The notes beneath the pieces are model-generated. The model did no database searches. It was not told the origin of the DNA and saw nothing but the letters and a program-made list of their open reading frames with translations. This document shows positions 50,517 to 61,390 of a stretch of DNA of 64,000 nt, piece by piece. Made by a program: the position numbers and the translations under genes. Numbering within the stretch: position 1 is the first letter of the stretch; every line of letters starts with the position of its first letter. The DNA comes from Macrostomum hystrix (taxonomy: Eukaryota; Platyhelminthes; Macrostomidae): the NCBI GenBank assembly GCA_950097015.1, contig CATNEN010000030.1:4325001-4389000 (forward strand). Direction: 5' to 3'.

Positions 50517-53500
50517 GCTGTAACCGGGATTTTGCTACTGACTGTGGCGGCCATCGCCCTTGGCTCGTCCTTTCAATTCGGCTACCAGACAGGGGTGGTA
50601 AATGAAGCCTTGAATCTGATAGCCAACTATACTCATATGGTGGCACAGAATCGCGGAGCTGAAATGTCAGGCAGCCAATTAGAAACTCTCAAATCCGTTG
50701 TGGTGGCCATATTTCCTGTTGGCGGCATGTTCGGCGGTGTGTCCGCCGGCTACTTCGCTGGCAAGCTTGGCCGCCGCGGCAGCCTACTGTTGAACAATGT
50801 GCCTATGATTCTGGGCTCCGGTGCTATGCTGCTATGCGCAATTGTGCCCTCCTATGAGCTGCTCATTGTTGGCCGACTGCTTGCCGGCTTGTCTGCCGGT
50901 GTGAGCACCGGTGTGGCGCCGCTCTACCTGTCCGAGGTGGCTCCGCAGGCTTTGAAAGGAGCCAGCGGCACACTTAACCAGCTGGCTATTGTGCTGGCTA
51001 TCCTGGTGTCTCAGGTAAGGCCGCTAAGCAGGTGGCAGTCTAGATCTGCGCGTTTTTTTCATTTGGGATTTAGAGAAAGGAAGTTTGCTTTTATCGATTT
51101 TATTGATCATTTAATCGGTACAGAGAGTTTCCATACTGTGAAATCCTTAATCCACTAGAATCCAAATTATCCTCGAATTTATCGAACTGTGAGAACTGAA
51201 TTTTCGTCTGAGACCTTCAGACTTTGAGCTGCTCTCGTCCGATCATTCTAAATAGCTGGATTATCCTCATAGGGGATTCTAAAGGCAGGATTATCCTCAG
51301 GGGGATTCTAAAGGCGAGATTGTTCCTGGACGGGATTCTAAATGCCGGATTATACATAAAACAGATTCTTAAGACCTTGATTATAAAATATTAAAAAAGC
51401 CGGCTTTGTTCCAGTGGGTAATAAAAAATCTGATTATCCTTGAAGGGGGTTTTCAAAACTGGATATTCATGACTGTGGATTCTACAATCGGTATATTCCC
51501 AACTGGAAATCCTAAAATCTGGGTTATCCTTAGAGTAAATCCAGATAACAAGGTTATACTTAGACCGGAGCCTGATGACTGATTTATTCTTAGAGGAGTT
51601 TCTGATGACTAGGTTATCCTTAGAGGGGATTCTGATGACTAGGTTATCCTTAGTGGGGATTCTGATATCTAGGTTATCCTTAGTGGGGATTCTGATATCT
51701 AGGTTATCCTTAGTGGGGATTCTGATATCTAGGTTATCCTTAGTGGGGATTCTGATAGCTAGGTTATCCCTAGAGGGGAGCCTATAGCTATTATACGAGT
51801 CTGGCAAACTGAGCTGACCTTACGCCATCCAACCCACCAATTTTCAGATTCTGGGCCTGAATTTTGTTCTGGGCACATCGGACAGGTGGTTCTACCTGAT
51901 GGGCCTTACCATTGTGCCCAGCTGTCTGCAGCTGCTGGTTCTGCCTTTCTGCCCGGAAAGTCCCCGGCACCTGCTGCTGGACAAATCGGACAGCCGCAAG
52001 GCCCGCTCGGCTTTGGCCCGGCTGCGAGGCGAAAGCCAGGAGGTCGACGAGGAACTGGCCGAACTGACTCGAGAGTCGGATCCGCCACCGGAGCCAATGA
52101 ATATTGGCCAGCTGCTGCGGACTCCACACCTGCGCTACCTGCTGCTAGTGGCCTGCGCTATGCAGCTATCCCAGCAACTGTCCGGCATCAATGCCGTCAT
52201 AAACTACTCCAATGATATCTTCTCATCCGCCGGCATGACAGAGAGCTCAGCTACCTATGCCACCATCGGCATTGGCTGCGTCAATCTTCTAGTAACCTTT
52301 GTCAGCGCGGCCATTGTTGACCAGGCCGGCAGGCGAACTCTGCACATGTCCGGCCTAGCCGGTATGTGTCTGTCCGCCGCCGCGCTCACAGTCTCCTTGG
52401 TGCTGCATCACAGCTATCTGCCTGCCGTCTACAGCTGCATCGCCTTTGTCTATATCTACGTTGTGTTCTTTGCCATTGGACCGGGCGCCATTCCCTGGTT
52501 CATTGTGGCCGAGATGTTCAACCAGTCCGCCAGGCCTGTCGCTGTTAGCATTGCCGTGCTGGTCAACTGGTCCGGTCAGATCCTCATTGGCATGGGATAT
52601 CCGCCTATTTTGGTGAGACAACTGCGATTTCACTGCTCTGAGTGACACTTTCAATAAGCTGAATTTCCCGTGTAGGCCAGATTTTCTAGGCTTATATTGT
52701 GAGAATTTGCAGGGCCATAGTGTGAGACTTGCAGGCCATAGTGTGAGACTTGCAGGCCTTAGTGTGAGACTCTGCAGGCCATAGTGTGAGACTCTGCAGG
52801 CCTTAGTGTGAGACTCTGCAGGCCATAGTGTGAGACTCTGCAGGCCTTAGTGTGAGACTCTGCAGGCCATAGTGTGAGACTCTGCAGGCCTTAGTGTGAG
52901 ACTCTGCAGGCCCTTAGTGTGAGACTCTGCAGGCCTTAGTGTGAGACTCTGCAGGCCTTAGTGTGAGACTCTGCAGGCCATAGTGTGAGACTCTGCAGGC
53001 CTTAGTGTAAAACTCTGCAGGCCTTAGTGTGAGACTCTGCAGGCCCTTAGTGTGAGACTCTGCAGGCCTTAGTGTGAGACTCTGCAGGCCCTTAGTGTGA
53101 GACTCTGCAGGCCTTAGTGTGAGACTCTGCAGGCCTTAGTGTGAGACTCTGCAGGCCTTAGTGTGAGACTCTGCAGGCCTTAGTGTGAGACTCTGCAGGC
53201 CTTAGTGTGAGACTCTGCAGGCCTTAGTGTGAGACTCTGCAGGCCTTAGTGTGAGACTCTGCAGGCCTTAGTGTGAGACTCTGCAGGCCCTTAGTGTGAG
53301 ACTCTGCAGGCCCTTAGTGTGAGACTCTGCAGGCCCTTAGTGTGAGACTCTGCAGGCCTTAGTGTGAGACTCTGCAGGCCTTAGTGTGAGACTCTGCAGG
53401 CCTTAGTGTGAGACTCTGCAGGCCTTAGTGTGAGACTCTGCAGGCCTTAGTGTGAGACTCTGCAGGCCTTAGTGTGAGACTCTGCAGGCCTTAGTGTGAG

Positions 53501-53738
53501 ACTTTGGAAGCCCCTCATCAAGCAATCGCTGCATTTTGCTCCTCGCTTCCCGCAGCTGCTGCTCAAAGACTACTCATTCCTGCCATTCGTATTCCTTCTG
53601 CTGTTGTTCTTCTTGTTTACATGGTTCTTCGTGCCGGAGACCAAGGGCCGCACACCGGAGGACATCGAAATGCTTGCCAGAGAGCGGACAGGAACCGTAC
53701 AGTACGAGAGCATCAACCACGCTGGGGACATGGACTGA
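50517..53738 (+). CDS. SLC2A: GLUT-type facilitative sugar transporter (SLC2A, class I-like)
   Basis: Exons 50517-51014, 51848-52612 and 53556-53738, all phase 0 (CAG|gtaagg, ttttcag|ATT, TTG|gtgaga, cccgcag|CTG), give 481 residues. The start codon is on an upstream exon not identified, and only the first ~5-15 residues seem missing. Twelve membrane spans of the major facilitator fold are visible with these sugar-transporter motifs: SSFQFGYQTGVVN (TM1), GKLGRRGS (loop 2-3), GRLLAGLSAGVSTG, PLYLSEVAP, PESPRHLLLD, QQLSGINAVINYSNDIF (the TM7 'QLS' word of class I GLUTs), DQAGRRTLHM (loop 8-9), GPGAIPWFIVAEMF (TM10) and VPETKGRTPEDIE at the end. It would move glucose or related hexoses across the plasma membrane. 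Both internal introns and the region after the stop are minisatellites. AATAAA occurs at 54,973. Confidence 0.94.
51245..51787. repeat. 30-bp minisatellite in GLUT intron, degenerate to homogeneous
   Basis: Unit resembles GTTATCCTTAGTGGGGATTC + TGATATCTAG. Copies from 51,245 to ~51,540 are strongly diverged (GATTATCCTCAGGGGGATTC-type), while those at 51,590-51,785 are nearly identical. Confidence 0.88.
52690..53503. repeat. 22-bp minisatellite in GLUT intron (GTGAGACTCTGCAGGCCTTA)
   Basis: About 37 units of GTGTGAGACTCTGCAGGCCT + TA, with CCATAG and CCCTTAG variants. It fills most of the last intron and stops 52 bp before the exon 3 acceptor. Confidence 0.95.
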
Positions 53739-53811
53739 TGGACTGGGCTTGGCAAACTCTGGCTTGCAATTGCGATTTCTTTCTGGGCTAGTTCACTTAG
53801 TGACCATCGCT

Positions 53812-54831
53812 GACCCTCAGCAAATCCTTCAGTTGGGAATCCACTGTCCCTCAGCAAATCCTTCAGTTGGGAATCCACTGTCCCTCAGCAAATCCTTCAG
53901 TTAGGAATCCACTGTCCCTCAGCAAATCCTCCAGACGGGAAGCCACTGTCCCTCAGCAAATCCTCCAGACGGGAAGCCACTGTCCCTCAGCAAATCCTCC
54001 ATACGGGAAGCCACTGTCCCTCAGCAAATCCTCCAGACGGGAAGCCACTGTCCCTCAGCAAATCCTCCAGACTGGAAGCCACTGTCCCTCAGCAAATCCT
54101 CCAGACGGGAAGCCACTGTCCCTCAGCAAATCCTCCATACGGGAAGCCACTGTCCCTCAGCAAATCCTCCAGACGGGAAGCCACTGTCCCTCAGCAAATC
54201 CTTCAGACGGGAAGCCACTGTCCCTCAGCAAATCCTTCAGACGGGAAGCCACTGTCCTTCAGCAAATCCTCCAGACGGGAAGCCACTGTCCCTCAGCAAA
54301 TCCCCCAGACGGGAAGCCACTGTCCCTCAGCAAATCCTCCAGACGGGAAGCCACTGTCCCTCAGCAAATCCTCCAGACGGGAAGCCACTGTGTCTCAGCA
54401 AATCCTCCAGACGGGAAGCCACTGTCCCTCAGCAAATCCTCCAGACGGGAAGCCACTGTCCCTCAGCAAATCCTCCAGACGGGAAGCCACTGTCCCTCAG
54501 CAAATCCTCCAGACGGGAAGCCACTGTCCCTCAGCAAATCCTTCAGACGGGAAGCCACTGTCCCTCAGCAAATCCTCCAGACGGGAAGCCACTGTCCCTC
54601 AGCAAATCCTCCAGACGGGAAGCCACTGTCCCTCAGCAAATCCTCCAGACGGGAAGCCACTGTGTCTCAGCAAATCCTCCAGACGGGAAGCCACTGTCCC
54701 TCAGCAAATCCTCCAGACGGGAAGCCACTGTCCCTCAGCAAATCCTCCAGACGGGAAGCCACTGTCCCTCAGCAAATCCTCCAGACGGGAAGCCACTGTC
54801 CCTCAGCAAATCCTCCAGACGGGAAGCCACT
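53812..54831. repeat. 34-bp minisatellite after the GLUT stop codon
   Basis: About 30 units with ACTGTCCCTCAGCAAATCCT then CCAGACGGGAAGCC. The first copies have TTCAGTTGGGAATCC instead. Since 34 is not divisible by 3, all + frames cycle through the same three peptides. It probably lies in the transporter's 3' UTR, because AATAAA at 54,973 follows it. Confidence 0.95.
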
Positions 54832-55598
54832 CCATATCAAAGCAATCCTTACGTTGATTTTTGTGTCTAACTTCACTAGATATTTTAATTATCTGATTAG
54901 AATGCAAAGTTTTTGTGAGTTAAAATGTTTTTTCCTTAATAGTGAGGGTTGTGTTTTGATTTGATTCCGACAAATAAATTTGTCACTATAAATATGCGAG
55001 TATTTTGCGAGCCTGTCTTGTAATTTTTTTCAGATTACACAGTTGCTGTTTCTTTATTCGTCACTTTGAGTAGCGAGTGTGTTAAAGCTTATTTCGTTCG
55101 ACAAATATCTACATTTTTCGTATTCATTATCGTTCACTGTGAAGTAAAATTCAATCAATTCTGCGCAACAATGAGTTTAAATTGTTTTTTAAGTAGTCTA
55201 GTTTCGTGCCCACTATTTACAGTAGACATATACGAGTGTAAAGCGAAAAATTGCTCTGAAGAAAAACAAAGCAAAGATCTCTTTGCTCAAAGGCTTTCTT
55301 AGTGCGAGCTCGTCTACAGATTATCTGTGATTTACATTCATTCTGTCTCGTAAAGGGAAAATGAAGCTGATTCTCATATTTTCAATTATAACGTTTTTTT
55401 ACTATCTCAATCCAATCGGATAATGGTGTCTTTTTGTCCTTGTAGCTATAATTGTCACAAAATACTGCTTAATCTAAATGTACGGAGTCTACTTTAGTTA
55501 ATTATCAATAAATACTTATTTATAATCTTTAAAAATAATCCTGGCGTCATTCCAACCGTCAGTGCTTGTTTGTATCCTTAAATGGCAATTTGCAACGA
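54832..55598. other. Spacer without recognisable gene
   Basis: AT-rich; includes AATAAA at 54,973 that may serve the transporter gene. Nothing else recognised. Confidence 0.4.
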
Positions 55599-58299
55599 AT
55601 TCCTGGCTCTATCCCACTCACCCTTCAGTGTATTCCCGACTCTATCCTACCCGCCCTTCAGTGTATTCCCGACTCTATCCCACCCACCCTTCAGTGTATT
55701 CCCGACTCTATCCCACCCACCCTTCAGTGTATTTCCGACTCTCCCCTACCCACCCTTCAGTGTATTCCTGACTCTATCCCACCCACCCTTCAGTGTATTC
55801 CCGACTCTATCCTACCCGCCCTTCAGTGTATTCCTGACTCTATCCTACCCGCCCTTCAGTGTATTCCCGACTCTATCCTACCCGCCCTTCAGTGTATTCC
55901 CGACTCTATCCTACCCGCCCTTCAGTGTATTCCCGACTCTATCCTACCCGCCCTTCAGTGTATTCCCGACTCTATCCCACCCACCCTTCAGTGTATTCCC
56001 GACTCTATCCTACCCGCCCTTCAGTGTATTCCCGACTCTATCCTACCCGCCCTTCAGTGTATTCCCGACTCTATCCTACCCGCCCTTCAGTGTATTCCCG
56101 ACTCTATCCCACCCGCCCTTCAGTGTATTCCCGACTCTATCCCACCCACCCTTCAGTGTATTCCCGACTCTATCCTACCCGCCCTTCAGTGTATTCCCGA
56201 CTCTATCCCACCCACCCTTCAGTGTATTCCCGACTCTATCCTACCCGCCCTTCAGTGTATTCCCGACTCTATCCTACCCGCCCTTCAGTGTATTCCCGAC
56301 TCTATCCTACCCGCCCTTCAGTGTATTCCCGACTCTATCCCACCCACCCTTCAGTGTATTCCCGACTCTATCCCACCCACCCTTCAGTGTATTCCCGACT
56401 CTATCCTACCCGCCCTTCAGTGTATTCCCGACTCTATCCCACCCACCCTTCAGTGTATTCCCGACTCTATCCCACCCACCCTTCAGTGTATTCCCGACTC
56501 TATCCTACCCGCCCTTCAGTGTATTCCTGACTCTATCCTACCCGCCCTTCAGTGTATTCCCGACTCTATCCTACCCGCCCTTCAGTGTATTCCTGACTCT
56601 ATCCTACCCGCCCTTCAGTGTATTCCCGACTCTATCCTACCCGCCCTTCAGTGTATTCCCGACTCTATCCTACCCGCCCTTCAGTGTATTCCCGACTCTA
56701 TCCTACCCGCCCTTCAGTGTATTCCCGACTCTATCCCACCCACCCTTCAGTGTATTCCCGACTCTATCCTACCCGCCCTTCAGTGTATTCCCGACTCTAT
56801 CCTACCCGCCCTTCAGTGTATTCCCGACTCTATCCTACCCGCCCTTCAGTGTATTCCCGACTCTATCCCACCCGCCCTTCAGTGTATTCCCGACTCTATC
56901 CCACCCACCCTTCAGTGTATTCCCGACTCTATCCTACCCGCCCTTCAGTGTATTCCCGACTCTATCCCACCCACCCTTCAGTGTATTCCCGACTCTATCC
57001 TACCCGCCCTTCAGTGTATTCCCGACTCTATCCCACCCACCCTTCAGTGTATTCCCGACTCTATCCTACCCGCCCTTCAGTGTATTCCCGACTCTATCCC
57101 ACCCACCCTTCAGTGTATTCCCGACTCTATCCCACCCACCCTTCAGTGTATTCCCGACTCTATCCCACCCACCCTTCAGTGTATTTCCGACTCTCCCCTA
57201 CCCACCCTTCAGTGTATTCCTGACTCTATCCCACCCACCCTTCAGTGTATTCCCGACTCTATCCTACCCGCCCTTCAGTGTATTCCTGACTCTATCCTAC
57301 CCGCCCTTCAGTGTATTCCCGACTCTATCCTACCCGCCCTTCAGTGTATTCCCGACTCTATCCCACCCACCCTTCAGTGTATTCCCGACTCTATCCTACC
57401 CGCCCTTCAGTGTATTCCCGACTCTATCCTACCCGCCATTCAGTGTATTCCCGACTCTATCCTACCCGCCCTTCAGTGTATTCCCGACTCTATCCTACCC
57501 GCCCTTCAGTGTATTCCCGACTCTATCCTACCCGCCCTTCAGTGTATTCCCGACTCTATCCTACCCGCCCTTCAGTGTATTCCCGACTCTATCCTACCCG
57601 CCCTTCAGTGTATTCCCGACTCTATCCTACCCGCCCTTCAGTGTATTCCCGACTCTATCCCACCCACCCTTCAGTGTATTCCCGACTCTATCCTACCCGC
57701 CCTTCAGTGTATTCCCGACTCTATCCCACCCACCCTTCAGTGTATTCCCGACTCTATCCTACCCGCCCTTCAGTGTATTCCCGACTCTATCCTACCCGCC
57801 CTTCAGTGTATTCCCGACTCTATCCCACCCGCCCTTCAGTGTATTCCCGACTCTATCCCACCCACCCTTCAGTGTATTCCCGACTCTATCCCACCCACCC
57901 TTCAGTGTATTCCCGACTCTATCCTACCCGCCCTTCAGTGTATTCCCGACTCTATCCTACCCGCCCTTCAGTGTATTCCCGACTCCATCCTACCCGCCCT
58001 TCAGTGTATTCCCGACTCTATCCTACCCGCCCTTCAGTGTATTCCCGACTCTATCCTACCCGCCCTTCAGTGTATTCCCGACTCTATCCCACCCGCCCTT
58101 CAGTGTATTCCCGACTCTATCCCACCCACCCTTCAGTGTATTCCCGACTCTATCCTACCCGCCCTTCAGTGTATTCCCGACTCTATCCTACCCGCCCTTC
58201 AGTGTATTCCCGACTCTATCCCACCCACCCTTCAGTGTATTCCCGACTCTATCCTACCCGCCCTTCAGTGTATTCCCGACTCTATCCTACCCGCCATTC
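55599..58299. repeat. 33-bp minisatellite, about 82 copies, with two alternating unit types
   Basis: Unit: CAGTGTATTCCCGACTCTAT + CC(T/C)ACCC(G/A)CCCTT. Two main types, TACCCGCC and CACCCACC, alternate along the array, with rarer CCTGAC, TTTCCGAC and GCCATT variants. The C-rich strand has very few stops, so all three + frames are open for hundreds of codons (CIPDSILPALQ, SVFPTLSYPPF, YSRLYPTRPSV). There is no start context, exon structure or protein-like complexity, so I annotate it as satellite, not as a gene. Confidence 0.96.
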
Positions 58300-59157
58300 C
58301 GAGTTATCGCATAGGTACCTGCGACTAAGCTGCCTTCAGTCTCCTGAGCAGCCACAGGCGATCGCATTATTAGCCCAGCTAGATGTGTGTAGGCGGTTGA
58401 GCAGTCAGTTGAGCAAGCTATTGAAGGATGACAATGTTCTGTTTGCTTAGCCGATAAGGAATATGGCTCTGGGAATCAAGTTCACGCCAGATATTTCAGT
58501 GTTTGCAACAATTTACCTAACGCCAGCTCAGCCCTCGGTGGCGCCTGCGCCCGCCTGAGCTCACTCCTCCGGCGACAGTCTGCAGACTCACCTGGTACTC
58601 GGCGCGTGTCAGTCAAACAATGCTCAACCGTATTTTTGACACCCTGGCTAATTAACTGATTTCTCTTTTCTGCGAGTTTCGGCCACGGCAGCGGGTGGGC
58701 GTGGGTCTCAGCTGACTAACTGACAGCTCGGCCCAGGGCGCCTGTCTGCCTGTTTTTTAGTCTGCCAGCTCGGCCCGGTCGCCGGCCTTATCTTGTTCAC
58801 TTTTTTGGTAGTCCTGACACCAGCGCCTCCAGGCCTAAACAGACTATTGGACGCCACCGTGCAACAGGCATCCACGGCGGAGGCTCCGCAGCACTTTGAC
58901 TTATTTCACTATTCACTAATTCTGGCAGCAAGATTGACATTGCTAGCCATTGCTTTGGTTACGCGATTGCTTGTATTTGACGCCTCCATGCAAACAAAAC
59001 ACGGCCATTGTTTGTTGCTCACTTTCTGTTGCTAATTTTAGACGGTCTCTTCATTATTGAGGAAACCCTCCCTTATGACTAATGGCCATATTCATTACGG
59101 TTGCGCTACTTGTTTATAGGCGAATGGACTTATGCCTTGAAAAAAAACTGACCCCTT
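58300..59157. other. GC-rich spacer between two arrays
   Basis: 58,500-58,900 is relatively GC-rich. On the minus strand CCAG|GTGAGT at ~58,591 is a perfect 5' splice-site match, which would suit a non-coding first exon of a minus-strand gene starting near here. No coding frame recognised. Confidence 0.4.
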
Positions 59158-60250
59158 GTCTAACAGGGTGGCTAACAGCTGAACTGTGTCTAACAGGGTG
59201 GCTAACAGCTCAACTGTGTCTAACAGGGTGGCTAACAGCTCAACTGTGTCTAACAGGGTGGCTAACAGCTCAACTGTGTCTAACAGGGTGGCTAACAGCT
59301 CAACTGTGTCTAACAGGGTGGCTAACAGCTCAACTGTGTCTAACAGGGTGGCTAACAGCTCAACTGTGTCTAACAGGGTGGCTAACAGCTCAACTGTGTC
59401 TAACAGGGTGGCTAACAGCTCAACTGTGTCTAACAGGGTAGCTAACAGTTGAACTGTGTCTAACAGGGTGGCTAACTGCTGAACTGTGTCTAACAGGGTG
59501 GCTAACAGCTCAACTGTGTCTAACAGGGTGGCTAACAGCTCAACTGTGTCTAACAGGGTAGCTAACAGTTGAACTGTGTCTAACAGGGTGGCTAACAGCT
59601 CAACTGTGTCTAACAGGGTGGCTAACAGCTCAACTGTGTCTAACAGGGTGGCTAACAGCTCAACTGTGTCTAACAGGGTGGCTAACAGCTCAACTGTGTC
59701 TAACAGGGTGGCTAACAGCTCAACTGTGTCTAACAGGGTGGCTAACAGCTCAACTGTGTCTAACAGGGTGGCTAACAGCTCAACTGTGTCTAACAGGGTG
59801 GCTAACAGCTCAACTGTGTCTAACAGGGTAGCTAACAGTTGAACTGTGTCTAACAGGGTGGCTAACTGCTGAACTGTGTCTAACAGGGTGGCTAACAGCT
59901 CAACTGTGTCTAACAGGGTGGCTAACAGCTCAACTGTGTCTAACAGGGTGGCTAACAGCTCAACTGTGTCTAACAGGGTAGCTAACAGTTGAACTGTGTC
60001 TAACAGGGTGGCTAACTGCTGAACTGTGTCTAACAGGGTGGCTAACTGCTGAACTGTGTCTAACAGGGTGGCTAACAGCTCAACTTTGTCTAACAGGGTG
60101 GCTAACAGCTCAACTGTATCTAACAGGGTGGCTAACAGCTCAACTGTGTCTAACAGGGTGGCTAACAGCTGAACTGTGTCTAACAGGGTGGCTAACAGCT
60201 GAACTGTGTCTAACAGGGTGGCTAACAGCTCAACTTTGTCTAACAGGGTG
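59158..60250. repeat. 30-bp minisatellite, about 36 copies
   Basis: Unit: GTCTAACAGGGTGGCTAACA + GCTCAACTGT. Variants (GGTAGCTAACAGTTGAACTG and GGCTAACTGCTGAACTG) occur in the same order more than once. The minus frame is open for 405 codons (LLDTVELLAT) purely from the repeat. Confidence 0.96.
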
Positions 60251-60517
60251 GACAGCCTTCTACCAACTGATCCCGTCCCGTGTCTATCAGGTTTACTAAC
60301 AGCTAATTCCATGTCTAACAGAGGTGCTAGCCAATCTAACAGCTTACCCCGTGACTAACAAAAAGGATATATTGGAGCGATGTTTCAGGAAAATTGCATA
60401 CAGAGCTCTGTCGCAGACGCAGAGCATATGCCTGCAGTTTCCGCCAGACAACAATGGCTCTGGCGCTGCAATCTGGGAGTCTGATAGCCAGAGCACCTCC
60501 ATGAATTTTGTGCTTTA

Positions 60518-60790
60518 TTATTTTCCTTCGGATTCCGCCGCGGCATCCCTTGCCAGGGCCCGAACAGCGTTGAAATCGCGAGTTCTCGGATTAAAAACTT
60601 TCGCACTTAATGAGCCAGCATGCTTGCGGATAGATGGAATGTCCTCGAACTGGATCCCCAGGCAGCCCAGTGTGGATAGGGCCACTCTAATCTCAGCGCG
60701 CGACACTTCCTGCCTAGCGGACTGCTCAAAGCTCCTTAGGTCTATCTGAGAGTATACGGCATGGGGCTTAACTTCTTCAACAGTAATTTC
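60518..60790 (-). CDS. Possible 3' terminal exon of an unidentified gene
   Basis: A minus-strand frame is open from about 60,790 to the stop at 60,518. It reads ...VKPHAVYSQIDLRSFEQSAR, then RAEIRVALSTLGCLGIQFED, and ends RALARDAAAESEGK. It uses C/G-ending codons like real exons here, and AATAAA overlaps the stop codon region. There is no in-frame ATG, so it would be a downstream exon of a gene lying to the right on the minus strand, with an acceptor near 60,750-60,790. It could be an alternative end of the 61.4-63.0 kb gene. The competing + frame at 60,324-60,749 begins inside repeat-derived sequence. Family unknown. Confidence 0.35.
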   Translation of the reverse strand, partial: EITVEEVKPHAVYSQIDLRSFEQSARQEVSRAEIRVALSTLGCLGIQFEDIPSIRKHAGSLSAKVFNPRTRDFNAVRALARDAAAESEGK

Positions 60791-61390
60791 AATTTTATTT
60801 ATCTATATCAATTAGTTTTTGTCGTCCGACTAAAAAGGCGTAGATTTTTTGTAAAAACTATCATCGCTTATCTCTGCGTTGGCTGCATATCTTTAATTGT
60901 GTGACTTGGGGGAGCAATGCTTGCGCAACCAGGCGTGAGCACTAGCAAACGTGTGTTCATGAGATAAGAATGCTGCTCAGATGGCAGCTCGACTTCTCGG
61001 CGGAACAGCTCGGTGACAATACTCAAGGAGGGGCGCCAGACCGCAAATTTGTATTTAAAAGCTGCATGCTAAACGGCTTAGAAAGTGCCGAGTGAACAAT
61101 GAAAGAACCAAGGTGTAATATGCATGTAATACGCATGTAACGCATGTAATAGGCATCTGATTAGAGCTTGGCCACAGAAATATGCTAAAATAAGACATGG
61201 ACACTTTCCACTGTGGAAATAGGAAAATTTTTTGAGCCTTTACACTTTTGAATTCATTGGGACTTAGAAATTTCCCACTTATAATATAGGATGAGAAACT
61301 CTGCCTTCCTTCTAAAATATTCCATGGCTCATTCTCTTTCTACTGGAGAGCCACTTATTTCCCTTCCCTCGTGAGTCTCTTCAGCCTCAT

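Noticed and set aside
53867-54964. 365-codon frame after the transporter gene
   Set aside because: The 34-bp unit cycles the frame, so the same three peptides appear in each; it lies in a probable 3' UTR.
55566-58328. 910-920-codon open frames on + (CIPDSILPALQ and SVFPTLSYPPF repeats)
   Set aside because: All three + frames are open because a C-rich 33-bp unit lacks stops. No start context, flanking exon or sequence complexity; treated as minisatellite.
59095-60312. 405-codon minus frame (LLDTVELLAT repeats)
   Set aside because: Direct translation of a 30-bp satellite with no unique coding sequence at either end.
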